From Xanthomonas arboricola (GTDB lineage Bacteria > Pseudomonadota > Gammaproteobacteria > Xanthomonadales > Xanthomonadaceae), in NCBI RefSeq assembly GCF_002940665.1, contig NZ_MIGY01000003.1:372001-436000 (forward strand): a stretch of DNA of 64,000 nt, given 5' to 3'. The number at the start of each line of letters is the position of its first letter. The stretch's first letter is position 1. Of this stretch, positions 18,499 to 30,445 are shown piece by piece. A model generated the notes under the pieces. The model was not told where the DNA came from and did not search any database. It saw only the letters and a list, made by a program, of their open reading frames with translations. A program made the translations under genes and the position numbers.

Positions 18499-18611
18499 GT
18501 CCGCTATAAATTCGCTGAGCGGGTTTAACAGCACCGACATAGTGGCTAAGTAGGCTTGCTCCGCATGCCAGACCAGACGCAAGGCTACCGTTTGCGCATC
18601 AAAGGGCTTGA

Positions 18612-18803
18612 ATGCAGAAACTCATAAGTGACCTGGAAGCCCTGCTGGCAGCCTGGGATGCGCAAGCAACAACTTTTGATTCGTGCGACATGCCGGCATC
18701 TGCACTTGCTTTTCGAGAGTGTCAGCGACGCTTGGGCCTGGTCTTGGCGTCGCATGCTCGGCACCCAGTTGCCCGTCAGAGTGACGTCAACTTTATTCTT
18801 TGA
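18612..18803 (+). CDS. Possible small protein (63 aa), unrecognised
   Basis: A 63-residue reading frame with ATG at 18612 preceded by AAGGG (18602-18606), six bases away. The product is mostly helical (LISDLEALLAAWDAQ, then ALAFRECQRRLGLVLASHA) with one Cys-rich turn. No known domain. It stands alone in 480 nt of otherwise non-coding DNA between the chemoreceptor fragment and the broken MFS gene. Either a real orphan gene or chance; the fair ribosome site and plausible composition favour the former only slightly. Confidence 0.35.
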   Translation: MQKLISDLEALLAAWDAQATTFDSCDMPASALAFRECQRRLGLVLASHARHPVARQSDVNFIL

Positions 18804-18889
18804 AAGGCTGCCGGGCTGGGCGGCACATTGTTCGGCCGAGGTCCAAGGCGTACTTAGCGACCCTGTGGCCACCCAAAGGTGGATGTGGG

Positions 18890-20135
18890 CTAGATATGAA
18901 ACGGACCTGCCGAGAGCGTCGGCGAGCTCACCCTGACTCGGAACGCAATGAGTAGGCTAGCGAGGAGCATCACTGCCGCGGCAACGATGAGGACTGCAAC
19001 GATGCCCCCCAGCCCGAACACCAGGCCGCCCAAAGCGGCCCCCGCCGCGATAGAGGACTGCACCGCGGCCACTACCATCCCGCCGGCGCTCTCGGCTTGG
19101 TCGGGCACCGCACGTGCGACCCAGCTCGACCAGGCAACGGGTACGCCACCGAAGGCCAGACCCCAGAGCGAGACAAGGATCGATAGCCCGCCAATACCCA
19201 CCGGCAACAGGACCATGCCGAGAACGGCTACGCCAACCAGGGCAGGCATGATCACCAACGTCACTTTCAAACTGCGCTCCATGAGCCAGCCGGCCAGTAG
19301 TGTGCCGACAAAGTTCGCCACACCGAATCCGAGCAGAATCAGCGCCAGGCCGTCGGCGCTCATCTGCCCCAGGCTCTCCATCGTTGGGCGGATATAGGTA
19401 AACAGCGAATACTGACCGGTGTGCGCCAGAACGCAGCCCAGCATTCCGACCGTCACACCTGGTCGGCGCAAGAGCCCCACCACCGACTCTGGGAGTGCGG
19501 CCTTGCGCGGGGCCATTCGGGGCAGCGTGAACCACTGGAACGCAAAAGTGAGGCCACCTACCGCCGTCGCAGCCCAAAAGGCGCTGCGCCAGCCCAGCAG
19601 CCCGCCCAGGTAGCTCCCCAGCGGAACGGACACCACCGTGCCGACCGCAATCCCGCTGAAGATGATTGAAAGCGCGCGAGGCACGCGCTGTGGCGGCACC
19701 AACCGCATGGCAACGGCCGCTGCCATGCTCCAGAAACCACCCAGCGCGACGCCCAGAAGGACTCGCATCACCAGAAGAACACCCATGCTGGAAGACAACG
19801 CCACCAAGGCGTTGGACAGGAGCATCAAACCTGTGAAACTCAACAGCACCAGGCGCCTGTCCATCGAACGGGTCAGCCGAGGCACAAGCAGGCCAGCGAA
19901 CAGGGCCACCACAGCAGTGACCGTCACTGCCTGACCGGCCAGCGCCTCCGACACACCCAGATCCGCCGCCATTGGCGTCAACAGGCTGGCAGGCAGGCAG
20001 GTATTCGGCCGTGAGCAGCCCAAAGACCCCCATGGCCAGCGAAAACACGGCCACCCATGCCGATGAAGACGGCTCCCCGCTGCCCCATGTCACCGGATCA
20101 GGCGCGTCTGCGACATCAACTACGTCATTACTCAT
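18890..20135 (-). pseudogene. MFS transporter broken by a GGCA-repeat frameshift
   Basis: An AraJ/YdhP-type MFS permease split into two frames. The N-terminal part (ATG 20135; VFSLAMGVFGLLTAEYLPA) is followed in the other frame by SLLTPMAADLGVSEALAGQ and the remaining helices to the stop at 18890. The join lies in (GGCA)3 at 19988-19999; with two repeat units instead of three the frame is continuous and reads EYLPASLLTPM, as family members do. All later helices, including LPRLTRSMDRR-like loop motif, are well preserved, so the lesion is recent, reversible by repeat slippage, or an assembly error. It is divergent from an AraC-family gene at 20294. Confidence 0.8.
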
Positions 20136-20293
20136 CAAAGATCCCAGTGCAATCGTGCAGCCGAGAGTCTATGGAGCCAAGTCAGGATGATCTATGATTG
20201 TCCGACCTGTATTTTTGATCGAAACCCCTGGCTAACTCAATACGCCACGCGTCATCCCAGCCCAGCGATCTGATCAGCCAGCTGCTGACCGGC

Positions 20294-21202
20294 ATGCGGT
20301 TACATGGCGTCCAATACCGACGCATTCAGACCGGGCCGACCTTTGGGCTTGGATTTCCCCTGAAGCCAGGGCATGCCTACTTCCACTACCTGGCGGTGGG
20401 CAATGCGATGCTTCGTAGCGCGGGCGGCAGCCAACACCTTCTAACCGCCGGGGATGTCGTGCTTCTTCCCCGCGGAGAAGGACACTCGTTGTTGTCTGGC
20501 GAGGACCATCCAGTCCAGTGCTTAGAAACGATAGACGCAGCCCCACTGGGTGACGCGGTGAGCGGCATCGACACGTGCCCGAGCACACATCCCGTGCCAA
20601 GCGCTGTGCTCTTCCACGGATGCATGGTGTTCGATCTAGGTGGCATGCATGGGTTAAGCACGTTGATGCCGACCGTGATGTTGGCCGATGGCAACGCCGC
20701 TCGGTTTCCTGGGCTGTTGCCGCTGGTCGACGCGATGAAGCGCGAGGTGTGCTCAGGACGTATTGGATTTGCTGGAATACTCGCCCGGCTGGCGGATGCA
20801 GTCGCCGCCATGATCGTCCGTGACTGGGTCGAGCGCGGTTGCGAAGGAGCCTCAGGCCTGGTCATGGCCATGCGCGACCCTCGTCTATCGCCGTCGTTGC
20901 TTGCCCTACACAAAGACCCCGGACGCGATTGGACCGTCGACGCACTGGCTGCAGAGTCAAACATTTCACGTTCTGTCTTTGCAGACCGGTTCCAGACCGT
21001 CATTGGAACCGCGCCCCTGCGTTACGTGACTGAGCTGCGAATGCAGTTGGCGAGTCAATGGTTGACTCAGCAAAGCCTGTCCATAGAGGTAGTGGCAGAG
21101 CGTCTCGGCTATGCGTCGCAGGCAGCATTTAGTCGCGCCTACAAACGCGTCATGGGGCACTCTCCTGGCGCGACTCGACGAGGACGACAACGCCAGCACT
21201 AG
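20294..21202 (+). CDS. AraC-family transcriptional regulator with N-terminal cupin
   Basis: A regulator of 302 residues from the first ATG. Residues about 1-165 form the AraC-type cupin found in regulators next to efflux permeases (GLGFPLKPGHAYFHYLAVG, LTAGDVVLLPRGEGH). The C-terminus has both HTH motifs: WTVDALAAESNISRSVFADR and SIEVVAERLGYASQAAFSRAYKR, ending HSPGATR. Family-like sequence SDLISQLLTG continues in frame just upstream of 20294, up to a stop at 20216, without any ATG, GTG or TTG, so the natural start may have been lost or is a rare codon. Divergent from the broken MFS gene, which it probably controlled. Confidence 0.75.
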   Translation: MRLHGVQYRRIQTGPTFGLGFPLKPGHAYFHYLAVGNAMLRSAGGSQHLLTAGDVVLLPRGEGHSLLSGEDHPVQCLETIDAAPLGDAVSGIDTCPSTHPVPSAVLFHGCMVFDLGGMHGLSTLMPTVMLADGNAARFPGLLPLVDAMKREVCSGRIGFAGILARLADAVAAMIVRDWVERGCEGASGLVMAMRDPRLSPSLLALHKDPGRDWTVDALAAESNISRSVFADRFQTVIGTAPLRYVTELRMQLASQWLTQQSLSIEVVAERLGYASQAAFSRAYKRVMGHSPGATRRGRQRQH

Positions 21203-21230
21203 GACGCATTCCGAAACCCAACCCAACTTG

Positions 21231-21946
21231 CTAGTCCGCATCACGATTCCCCTTCTTTTGTCCGGTTGCCTCGCTTTCGCTCATGCGGATCGAAAGATGA
21301 AAGTGCCCGGCATGCCGGGGTGTCAAAACAGATCGCTCATTGCTAGCACCGGTCGGGACAGACCCCTCGCCCGTGATGCCCTCTACCTGGAATCCGGTGA
21401 TCCACGGAATCGGCATGTAGATGTCCAAGATGCCGCGTTGCCGGTCATAGGACGGCTGATCCACGATGGTGGGGCGAACGGCAAAACGCTGAATGCCACG
21501 GAAGCGCTGCGCCCTTGCATCGAGGGCCGCCTCATACTTGCGCTCAATGGCCTCAGGCTGTTGAGCGGTGATGCCGTTGGGGCCGTTCCGCTTCGTATCG
21601 ATCAGCCACTCGCCATATCAAGCGCTGCTCTCGCTCGGTCTTGCTCAACCGGTAGCTGGACCGCGTCGACGCAGTCAGCCTCGCGTCGCAGGTGTGGTAG
21701 CCGCCGAGGCCGTGGACGCCAACCCGGCGCGGATGTGTTACGCGCCCGCCAGCTCGTCCTTATCGAGCTCCCAGTAAGTGCAAGCCGGGTCGAGATACAG
21801 GCTCTTGGCCCTTTCCCTTGATGCCCGCGGAGCCCCGATGATGGCCGCCCAATCTGCTGAAGAAGATTTCCCCTGTCCTGCGCTTGCACTGCCATGCTTG
21901 CTGCCAGGACGCACGCGCCCGTGACTGCAGCCCACTGCTTCTTCAT
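21231..21946 (-). pseudogene. Multiply frameshifted gene for a secreted protein
   Basis: Starting from ATG 21946 the sequence opens with a clear signal peptide, MKKQWAAVTGACVLAASMAVQAQ, followed by GNLLQQIG. The reading then continues in other frames: LYLDPACTYWELDKDELAGA (to about 21737), VTHPRRVGVHGLGGYHTCDARL (about 21735-21670), and finally IDTKRNGPNGITAQQPEAIE through DQPSYDRQRGILDIYMPIPW to the stop at 21231. At least three frame shifts are needed to join these pieces, so the gene is dead. I do not recognise the family. The end is intact and has a regular codon pattern, which argues that it was once a real periplasmic protein. Confidence 0.65.
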
Positions 21947-22229
21947 GGCCTCGACCCGATGGCCAAGCGCCCACTGGGCCCCATGGCCGGCACCCTCTCG
22001 ACGGACAGCTCAAGGATTTGCCGGTGGGTGAGCTTAAACTTGAGTCCGCGCCGACTTGAGGCAGCCCCTGGTTGCGTCGCAACATCCTGTTCCATTCCAA
22101 CGCCTCGTCCGTTTCGTCGCAACATCGCTTCACTCGTTTAGAGGGTCGTCGCACCAGCGCCGCAACACAATTTACCGTTACTCGCCGCTACCGACCCTGA
22201 TCGACCGCCACATCCCGGAAGAACATTTC

Positions 22230-24850
22230 TTGCAAAACACTGACACAAAAGAAAAAACCAAGAACGCGAGCGGGGCTGTAGAGCACACACCCCTGATGAA
22301 GCAATTTTTCGCCGCCAAGTCGGACTACCCCGACCTGCTGCTGTTCTTCCGCATGGGCGATTTCTACGAGCTGTTCTACGACGATGCGCGCAAGGCCGCA
22401 CGGCTGCTCGACATCACCCTGACCCAGCGCGGCAGTTCCGGCGGTGCGCCGATCCCGATGGCGGGCGTGCCGGTGCATGCCTACGAGGGCTATCTGGCGC
22501 GGCTGGTGGCGTTGGGCGAGTCGGTGGCGATCTGCGAACAGATCGGCGACCCGGCGCTGGCCAAGGGCCTGGTCGAGCGCAAGGTGGTGCGCATCGTCAC
22601 CCCGGGAACGGTCACCGACGAGGCGCTGCTGGACGAGCGCCGCGACACCTTGCTGATGGCGATCGCGCGCAGCAAGCAAGGCTATGGCCTGGCCTGGGCC
22701 GATCTGGCCGGCGGGCGTTTTCTGGTCAACGAAGTGGACAGCGTGGACGCGCTGGAAGCGGAAATCGCACGCCTGGAACCGGCCGAGCTGCTGGTGCCCG
22801 ACGAAGACAACTGGCCGGAGTTCCTGCGCGGCCGCGTCGGCGTGCGGCGGCGGCCGCCGTGGTTGTTCGACGCCGACAGCGGCCGGCGCCAGCTGCTGGC
22901 GTTCTTCAAGTTGCATGACCTGTCCGGCTTCGGCATCGACGACAAGCCCTGCGCCACCGCGGCGGCTGGCGCGCTGCTGGGCTATGTCGAGGAAACCCAG
23001 AAACAGCGACTGCCGCATCTGACCTCCATCGCCATGGAAGTGGCCAGCGAGGCGATCTCGATGAACGCGGCCACGCGCCGGCATCTGGAGCTGGACACAC
23101 GCGTCGATGGCGACACCCGCAACACCTTGCTCGGGGTGCTGGACAGCACGGTCACGCCGATGGGCGGGCGCCTGCTGCGGCGCTGGCTGCACCGCCCACT
23201 GCGGCTGCGCGAGGTGCTGGTACAGCGCCACCACGCGGTCGGCAGCCTGATCGACAGCGGCGCCGATACCGACGTGCGCGAGGCCTTCCGCGCGCTCGGC
23301 GATCTGGAACGCATCCTGACCCGCGTGGCCCTGCGCTCGGCGCGCCCACGGGATTTTTCCACCTTGCGCGATGGCCTGGCGCTGTTGCCGAAGGTGCGCG
23401 CGATCCTCGCGCCACTGGATTCGCCGCGCCTGCAGACGCTGTGTGCCGAACTCGGCGAGCACGATGCCACCGCGCACCTGTTGATCAGCGCGGTGGCCGA
23501 ACAGCCACCGCTCAAGCTCAGCGACGGTGGCGTGATCGCCACCGGCTACGACGCCGATCTGGACGAGTTGCGCCGCCTGTCCACCAATGCCGATCAATTC
23601 CTGATCGACCTGGAACAGCGCGAACGCGCCAGCAGCGGCATCGCCACGCTCAAGGTCGGCTACAACCGCGTGCATGGCTACTACATCGAGATCAGCAAGG
23701 GCCAGGCCGAGAAGGCCCCGCTGCACTACAGCCGCCGGCAGACGCTGACCAACGCCGAGCGCTACATCACCGAAGAACTCAAGAGCTTCGAGGACAAGGT
23801 GCTGTCGGCGCGCGAGCGCTCGTTGTCACGCGAAAAGCTGCTGTATGAAGGCCTGCTCGACGCACTCGGCGACGAGCTGGAAGGCCTCAAGCGTTGCGCG
23901 AGTGCATTGAGCGAGCTCGACGTGCTGGCCGGATTTGCAGAACGCGCGCAGGCACTGGATTGGTCACGTCCGGAACTGGACAGCACAGCCTGCCTGCGTA
24001 TCGAACGCGGCCGCCACCCGGTGGTGGAGGCGGTGCGCGACCAACCGTTCGAACCCAACGATCTGGAGTTGCATGCCGACCGTCGCATGCTGGTCATCAC
24101 CGGCCCCAACATGGGCGGCAAGTCCACCTACATGCGCCAGAACGCGCTGATCGTGCTGCTGGCGCACATCGGCAGCTTCGTGCCGGCCGCGCGCGCGGTG
24201 ATCGGCCCGATCGACCGCATCCTCACCCGCATCGGCGCCGGCGACGACCTGGCCCGGGGCCAGTCCACCTTTATGGTCGAGATGGCCGAGACCAGCTACA
24301 TCCTGCACCACGCCAGCGCGCAGTCGCTGGTGTTGATGGACGAGATCGGCCGCGGCACCTCCACCTACGACGGCCTGGCGCTGGCCGATGCGGTGGCGCG
24401 CCACCTGGCGCACAGCAACCGTTGCTACACGCTGTTCGCCACGCACTATTTCGAGCTCACCGCGCTGGCCGACGAATCGCATGCCGGCGGGCCAGCGGCA
24501 TCGCCAACGTGCACCTGGACGCGGTCGAGCACGGCGAGCGGCTGGTGTTCATGCATGCGGTCAAGGACGGCCCGGCCAACCGCAGCTTCGGCCTGCAGGT
24601 GGCCGCGCTGGCCGGCCTGCCCAAGGCGACGGTGGCACAGGCGCGGCGGCGCCTGGCCGAGCTGGAGCAGCGCGGCGGCGAGAGCCATGCCTCGGAGATG
24701 GCGCCGCAGGCGCTGGACGCGCCGCAGCAGTTCGGGCTGTTCGCGCCGCAGGCCAGCGCCGCGCAGGAAGCGCTCGCGGCGCTGGACCCCGACGAGCTGA
24801 GCCCCAAGCAGGCGCTGGAGGCGCTATACCGGCTCAAGGCGCTGCTGTGA
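22230..24850 (+). pseudogene. mutS: DNA mismatch repair protein MutS with a -1 frameshift near the C-terminus
   Basis: MutS recognises mismatches and starts repair with MutL. The start is TTG 22230 with GGAAGAA (22217-22223) before it. The mismatch-binding motif [10 protein letters not shown], Walker [10 protein letters not shown] (about 625-633), ABC signature [12 protein letters not shown], Walker [16 protein letters not shown] (about 700) and ATHYFEL are all intact. At about 24486-24492 the sequence GGCGGGCC lacks one base: after SHAGG the frame moves, and the true continuation ([16 protein letters not shown] through LEALYRLKALL) is in another frame ending at 24850. As read, the protein keeps about 753 residues plus 103 wrong ones and loses the helix-turn-helix that dimerises the ATPase. 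Real mutator lesion or assembly error; one restored base would give about 873 residues. Confidence 0.85.
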
Positions 24851-24883
24851 CACCCCGGCCTGCGGTCCGCGCAGGCCGGCCGC

Positions 24884-25528
24884 TCACACCGGGGCGACCG
24901 GCAGGTGCGGGTTCGGATGCGCGGCGAGCAGGCCGTCGTCGATGGCCTGGGCGCGCCGCGCCGCCGGCCGCGTGCCGTGGCGCTGTGCGAAGGCCATGAA
25001 GGCCGGGCGCGGGGCCAGCGCGCCGATGCGCAGGTAGAAACCCAGGCAGGCGGCGACATACAGATCGACCGCGGTGAAATGCTCGCCGGCCAGGTGTTCG
25101 CGGCCCTCGAGTGCGGTTTCGAGCGTGTGCAGCAGATCCGCCTCGTTGCCGTAACCGGCACTGTGCGACGGCGCCAGGGTGCCGCTCTGCCGGGCGGTCA
25201 GCAGCGCCTCGAACGGGCCGGCCATGAACATCAGCCAGCGGTAGTACGGCCCGCGCGCGGCCGATCCGGGCGGCGGCGCCAGCTGCCGCTCCGGCACCTG
25301 CTCGGCCAGGTAGGCGCAGATCGCGGCGTTCTCGGTCACCACGGTGTCGCCGTGCACCAGCGCAGGCACCTTGCCCATCGGATTGATCGCCCGATAGGCC
25401 GGCGTCTTCATGTCCGCGCCGTAGTCGAGGATCTCGTGCCGGTACGGCAGACCGGTTTCCTCCAGCATCCAGCGCGCAACGCGGCCGCGCGACAGGGGGT
25501 GGGTGTACAGCACGTAATCGATGGCCAT
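24884..25528 (-). CDS. Glutathione S-transferase family protein
   Basis: A 214-residue cytosolic GST. The thioredoxin-like N-terminal domain (1-80) contains YVLYTHPLSRGRVARWML, with Ser or Tyr near the glutathione site, the cis-proline in GKVPALVHGD and the ENAAICAYLAEQ segment that binds the glutamyl end of glutathione. The all-helical C-terminal domain has the FTAVDLYVAACLGF N-capping motif. ATG 25528 is chosen; an in-frame extension to 25579 adds no family sequence. It follows the WYL regulator by 57 nt on the same strand and probably shares its transcript. Substrate unknown. Confidence 0.88.
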   Translation of the reverse strand: MAIDYVLYTHPLSRGRVARWMLEETGLPYRHEILDYGADMKTPAYRAINPMGKVPALVHGDTVVTENAAICAYLAEQVPERQLAPPPGSAARGPYYRWLMFMAGPFEALLTARQSGTLAPSHSAGYGNEADLLHTLETALEGREHLAGEHFTAVDLYVAACLGFYLRIGALAPRPAFMAFAQRHGTRPAARRAQAIDDGLLAAHPNPHLPVAPV

Positions 25529-25585
25529 GGCCGGGTTCCGCTGGGAAGGGACGCCAGTGTGGGCGACCCTTGCTGACACCCGCTG

Positions 25586-26281
25586 TCAGCAGCCGACGCC
25601 GTGGCCGGTTGCCGCGCGCCAGCGCTGGATCAGCAGCGGGCGGCGCGAGGGATAGCGCTCGCCGCCGTCGGCCAGCGCCCGCACCCGGTCGGCGCGGAAG
25701 TGGCGGAAATCGCCGCGCAGCTCGCACCAGGCGGCGATCATGCCGTGGCCGCCCAGAAAGGCCATCGCGAATGGCCAGATCTGCCGCTGCGACACCTGGC
25801 CACCGACATCGACATACTTCATCCGCAGCACGTGTTCGCGCCGTATGCCACGGCGCAGGACCGGCAACCACGGTGCCGGCGGCGGCGCGTCCCCGAGGTC
25901 CGGCACCAGCAGGCCGCTGGTCTCGATCGCCAGCCGCAGGTCGGCCGGCAGCGTGGCGGCGATCCGCGCGGTCGCACGCTGCGCCGCCTGCGCCAGTTCC
26001 GGATCGGCCTGGCGCGCGACCCAGCGTGCGCCCAGCGTGAGCGCTTCCAGCTCGTCGGCGGTGAAGTTCAGCGCCGGCAGCAGGAAGCCGGGGCGCAGCG
26101 TATAGCCCACCCCGGGGTCGCCGAGGATGTCGGCGCCCTGCGCACGCAGGGTCGCGATGTCGCGGTAGAGCGTACGCAGGCTGACCCCGAGCGCATCGGC
26201 CAGATCCGCGCCAACGACCGGCCGGCGGCGCCCGCGCAGGGCATCGAGCAGGTGCAGCAGACGGGTGGCGCGCACAGTCAT
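25586..26281 (-). CDS. YafY-type transcriptional regulator (HTH + WYL domain)
   Basis: A 231-residue regulator. Residues about 1-60 form a DeoR-like winged helix (TRLLHLLDALRGRRRPVVGADLA, then VSLRTLYRDIATLRAQGADI). Residues about 135-220 form a WYL domain with KYVDVGGQVSQRQIWPFAMAF and WCELRGDFRHFRADRV, the part that binds nucleic-acid or nucleotide ligands in this family. It precedes the GST gene on the same strand; local regulation of that gene is likely. Start ATG 26281 is the first residue of the conserved N-terminus. Confidence 0.85.
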   Translation of the reverse strand: MTVRATRLLHLLDALRGRRRPVVGADLADALGVSLRTLYRDIATLRAQGADILGDPGVGYTLRPGFLLPALNFTADELEALTLGARWVARQADPELAQAAQRATARIAATLPADLRLAIETSGLLVPDLGDAPPPAPWLPVLRRGIRREHVLRMKYVDVGGQVSQRQIWPFAMAFLGGHGMIAAWCELRGDFRHFRADRVRALADGGERYPSRRPLLIQRWRAATGHGVGC

Positions 26282-26368
26282 CGCGACAGCATAAGGGCTT
26301 TTGCTCCCTTCCTAACCGGCGGCGGCGTAGTGTGCGCACGAACGACCCCAGACCCAGGAATGGTTTCC

Positions 26369-26987
26369 ATGAGCACCTCTCTGACCCAGGAACTGAGCAC
26401 GCAGCTGCAGGGCGCGCCGGTGCAGCAGATCGCCGATCGCCTCGGCGTCGACCCGGCGCAGGCGCAACGCGCGGTCGCCACCGCCCTGCCGCTGCTGCTG
26501 GCGGCGCTGGGCCGCAACGCGCAGCAACCGGAAGGCGCCCAGGCCCTGCTAGGCGCGCTGCAGCGCGACCACGCACCGGCCGCCGCCGCCGGCAACGGGC
26601 TCGGCGGCCTGCTCGGGAGCGTGCTCGGCGGCGGTGGCGCGCAGGCCGATGGCGCCGGCATCCTCGGCCACGTCTTCGGCGGCCAGGCGCCGCAGGCCAG
26701 TGCCGGGCTCGGCCAGGCTACCGGCCTGGACACCCCAGCGCTCCGGCCAGCTGCTGCAGATCCTGGCGCCGATCGTGCTGGCGTTCCTGGCGCGGCGCTT
26801 CCTCGGCGGCGGCGGCACCGCCGATGCCGGACAACTCGGCCAGGCGCTCGGCCAGGAGCGGCAGCAGGTCCATGCCGACAGCGGCCTGTCCGACCTACTG
26901 GGCAGCGTGTTCGACCAGGACGGCGACGGCAAGCTCGGCGTCGGCGACCTGCTCAAGCTGGGCGGCGGGCTGTTCGGCAAGCGCTGA
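26369..26987 (+). pseudogene. DUF937 family protein with a +1 frameshift
   Basis: YidB/DUF937-type protein of unknown function. From ATG 26369 it reads LTQELSTQLQGAPVQQIADRLG and Gly/Ala-rich GNGLGGLLGSVLGGGGAQ up to GLGQATGLDT. The rest, RSGQLLQILAPIVLAFLARRF and an EF-hand-like DQDGDGKLGVGDLLKLGGGLFG, lies in another frame ending at 26987. Removing one C from the CCCC run at 26733-26736 joins them as a continuous protein of about 205 residues reading LDTQRSGQLLQ. So the lesion is a single-base homopolymer gain. It lies divergent from the WYL regulator and 424 nt before katG. Confidence 0.7.
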
Positions 26988-29657
<2,670 letters not shown>

Positions 29658-29826
29658 GTTGCAAGGCGCACGCCCTCGTGCGTGCGCCTGCAGCAGTGTT
29701 GAACCACACGCAACAGATCGACTCGGCACTGAAGACGTCAGTGGAGCGGCGGGTCTGCGGTTTGACTGCAAGGCCCTTGCCCGCCCACCACCGCAGGACA
29801 CGCCGCAAGTACGTCCATGTAGGCTC

Positions 29827-29850
29827 TTACGCGGCATCCATGCCGCGTAA
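29827..29850. repeat. 24-bp perfect palindrome, probable dispersed repeat element
   Basis: TTACGCGGCAT (29827-29837) and ATGCCGCGTAA (29840-29850) form an 11-bp stem around CC. The surrounding sequence (about 29805-29882, with CGTCCATG before and GGTGAGCGG after) resembles an intergenic repeat seen repeatedly in Xanthomonas genomes, from memory. No second copy is in this window. Confidence 0.5.
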
Positions 29851-29922
29851 GGTCCCGCGACGGTGAGCGGACAAGGACCCGTCGAGATGGTCGGTGTGCA
29901 TGGTTGAGAGCAGAGCATCACG

Positions 29923-29959
29923 AACGGCGCTTCCCCCGCGATGGAGAAGCGCCGTTTTT
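29923..29959 (+). terminator. Rho-independent terminator downstream of katG
   Basis: A perfect 11-bp stem, AACGGCGCTTC (29923-29933) with GAAGCGCCGTT (29946-29956), a 12-nt loop and TTTT immediately after. It lies 266 nt past the katG stop and faces the convergent hslR gene. No T-run exists on the other strand. Confidence 0.75.
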
Positions 29960-30037
29960 ATTGATTGAACAACATGACGGATGCCAAGGCGTTTCTTGTT
30001 TCCGTCAGTCGATTCGCAGCGAATAGCCCGCGCAGTG

Positions 30038-30445
30038 CTACAACGCGTCGATATCGCCCAGCGCGTTGATCAGCCGGCGTGCGCGCTTGTCCGGCTTGCC
30101 CTCGGGTGCGCGATAGCCGGTGCGTTCGGCGGCGCGCTGCAGCCGCCATTGCGCACGCGCCTCGCGTGAGGCATCGCTTTCCACGTACAGCATCTGTGCG
30201 ACCGGCGCCGGGCCACGCACATCGCTCAGCGCGGCGACGGTGATTTCGAAGATCTCGCCGCCGCGGTCGATGCGCAGCTGCTCGCCGCTGCGCAGCGTGC
30301 GCGAGGGCTTGGGCCGCTGGCCGGCGACGTCCACCTTGCCGTTGTCCACCGCCGTCTTGGCCAGGCTGCGCGTCTTGAAGAAGCGCGCCGCCCACAGCCA
30401 GACATCCAGCCTGACCGTCGTCGCTCGTTCCACCAGTTGAGTCAT
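30038..30445 (-). CDS. hslR: Ribosome-associated heat shock protein Hsp15 (S4 domain)
   Basis: RNA-binding protein of 135 residues that rescues stalled 50S subunits carrying nascent chains. An S4 domain occupies residues about 10-70 (RLDVWLWAARFFKTRSLAKTAV, then GKVDVAGQRPKPSRTLRSGE). The basic C-terminal tail (ERTGYRAPEGKPDKRARRL) is typical of Hsp15. ATG 30445. Single gene, convergent with katG and divergent from the MATE gene. Lengths of family members are 130-140 residues. Confidence 0.9.
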   Translation of the reverse strand: MTQLVERATTVRLDVWLWAARFFKTRSLAKTAVDNGKVDVAGQRPKPSRTLRSGEQLRIDRGGEIFEITVAALSDVRGPAPVAQMLYVESDASREARAQWRLQRAAERTGYRAPEGKPDKRARRLINALGDIDAL

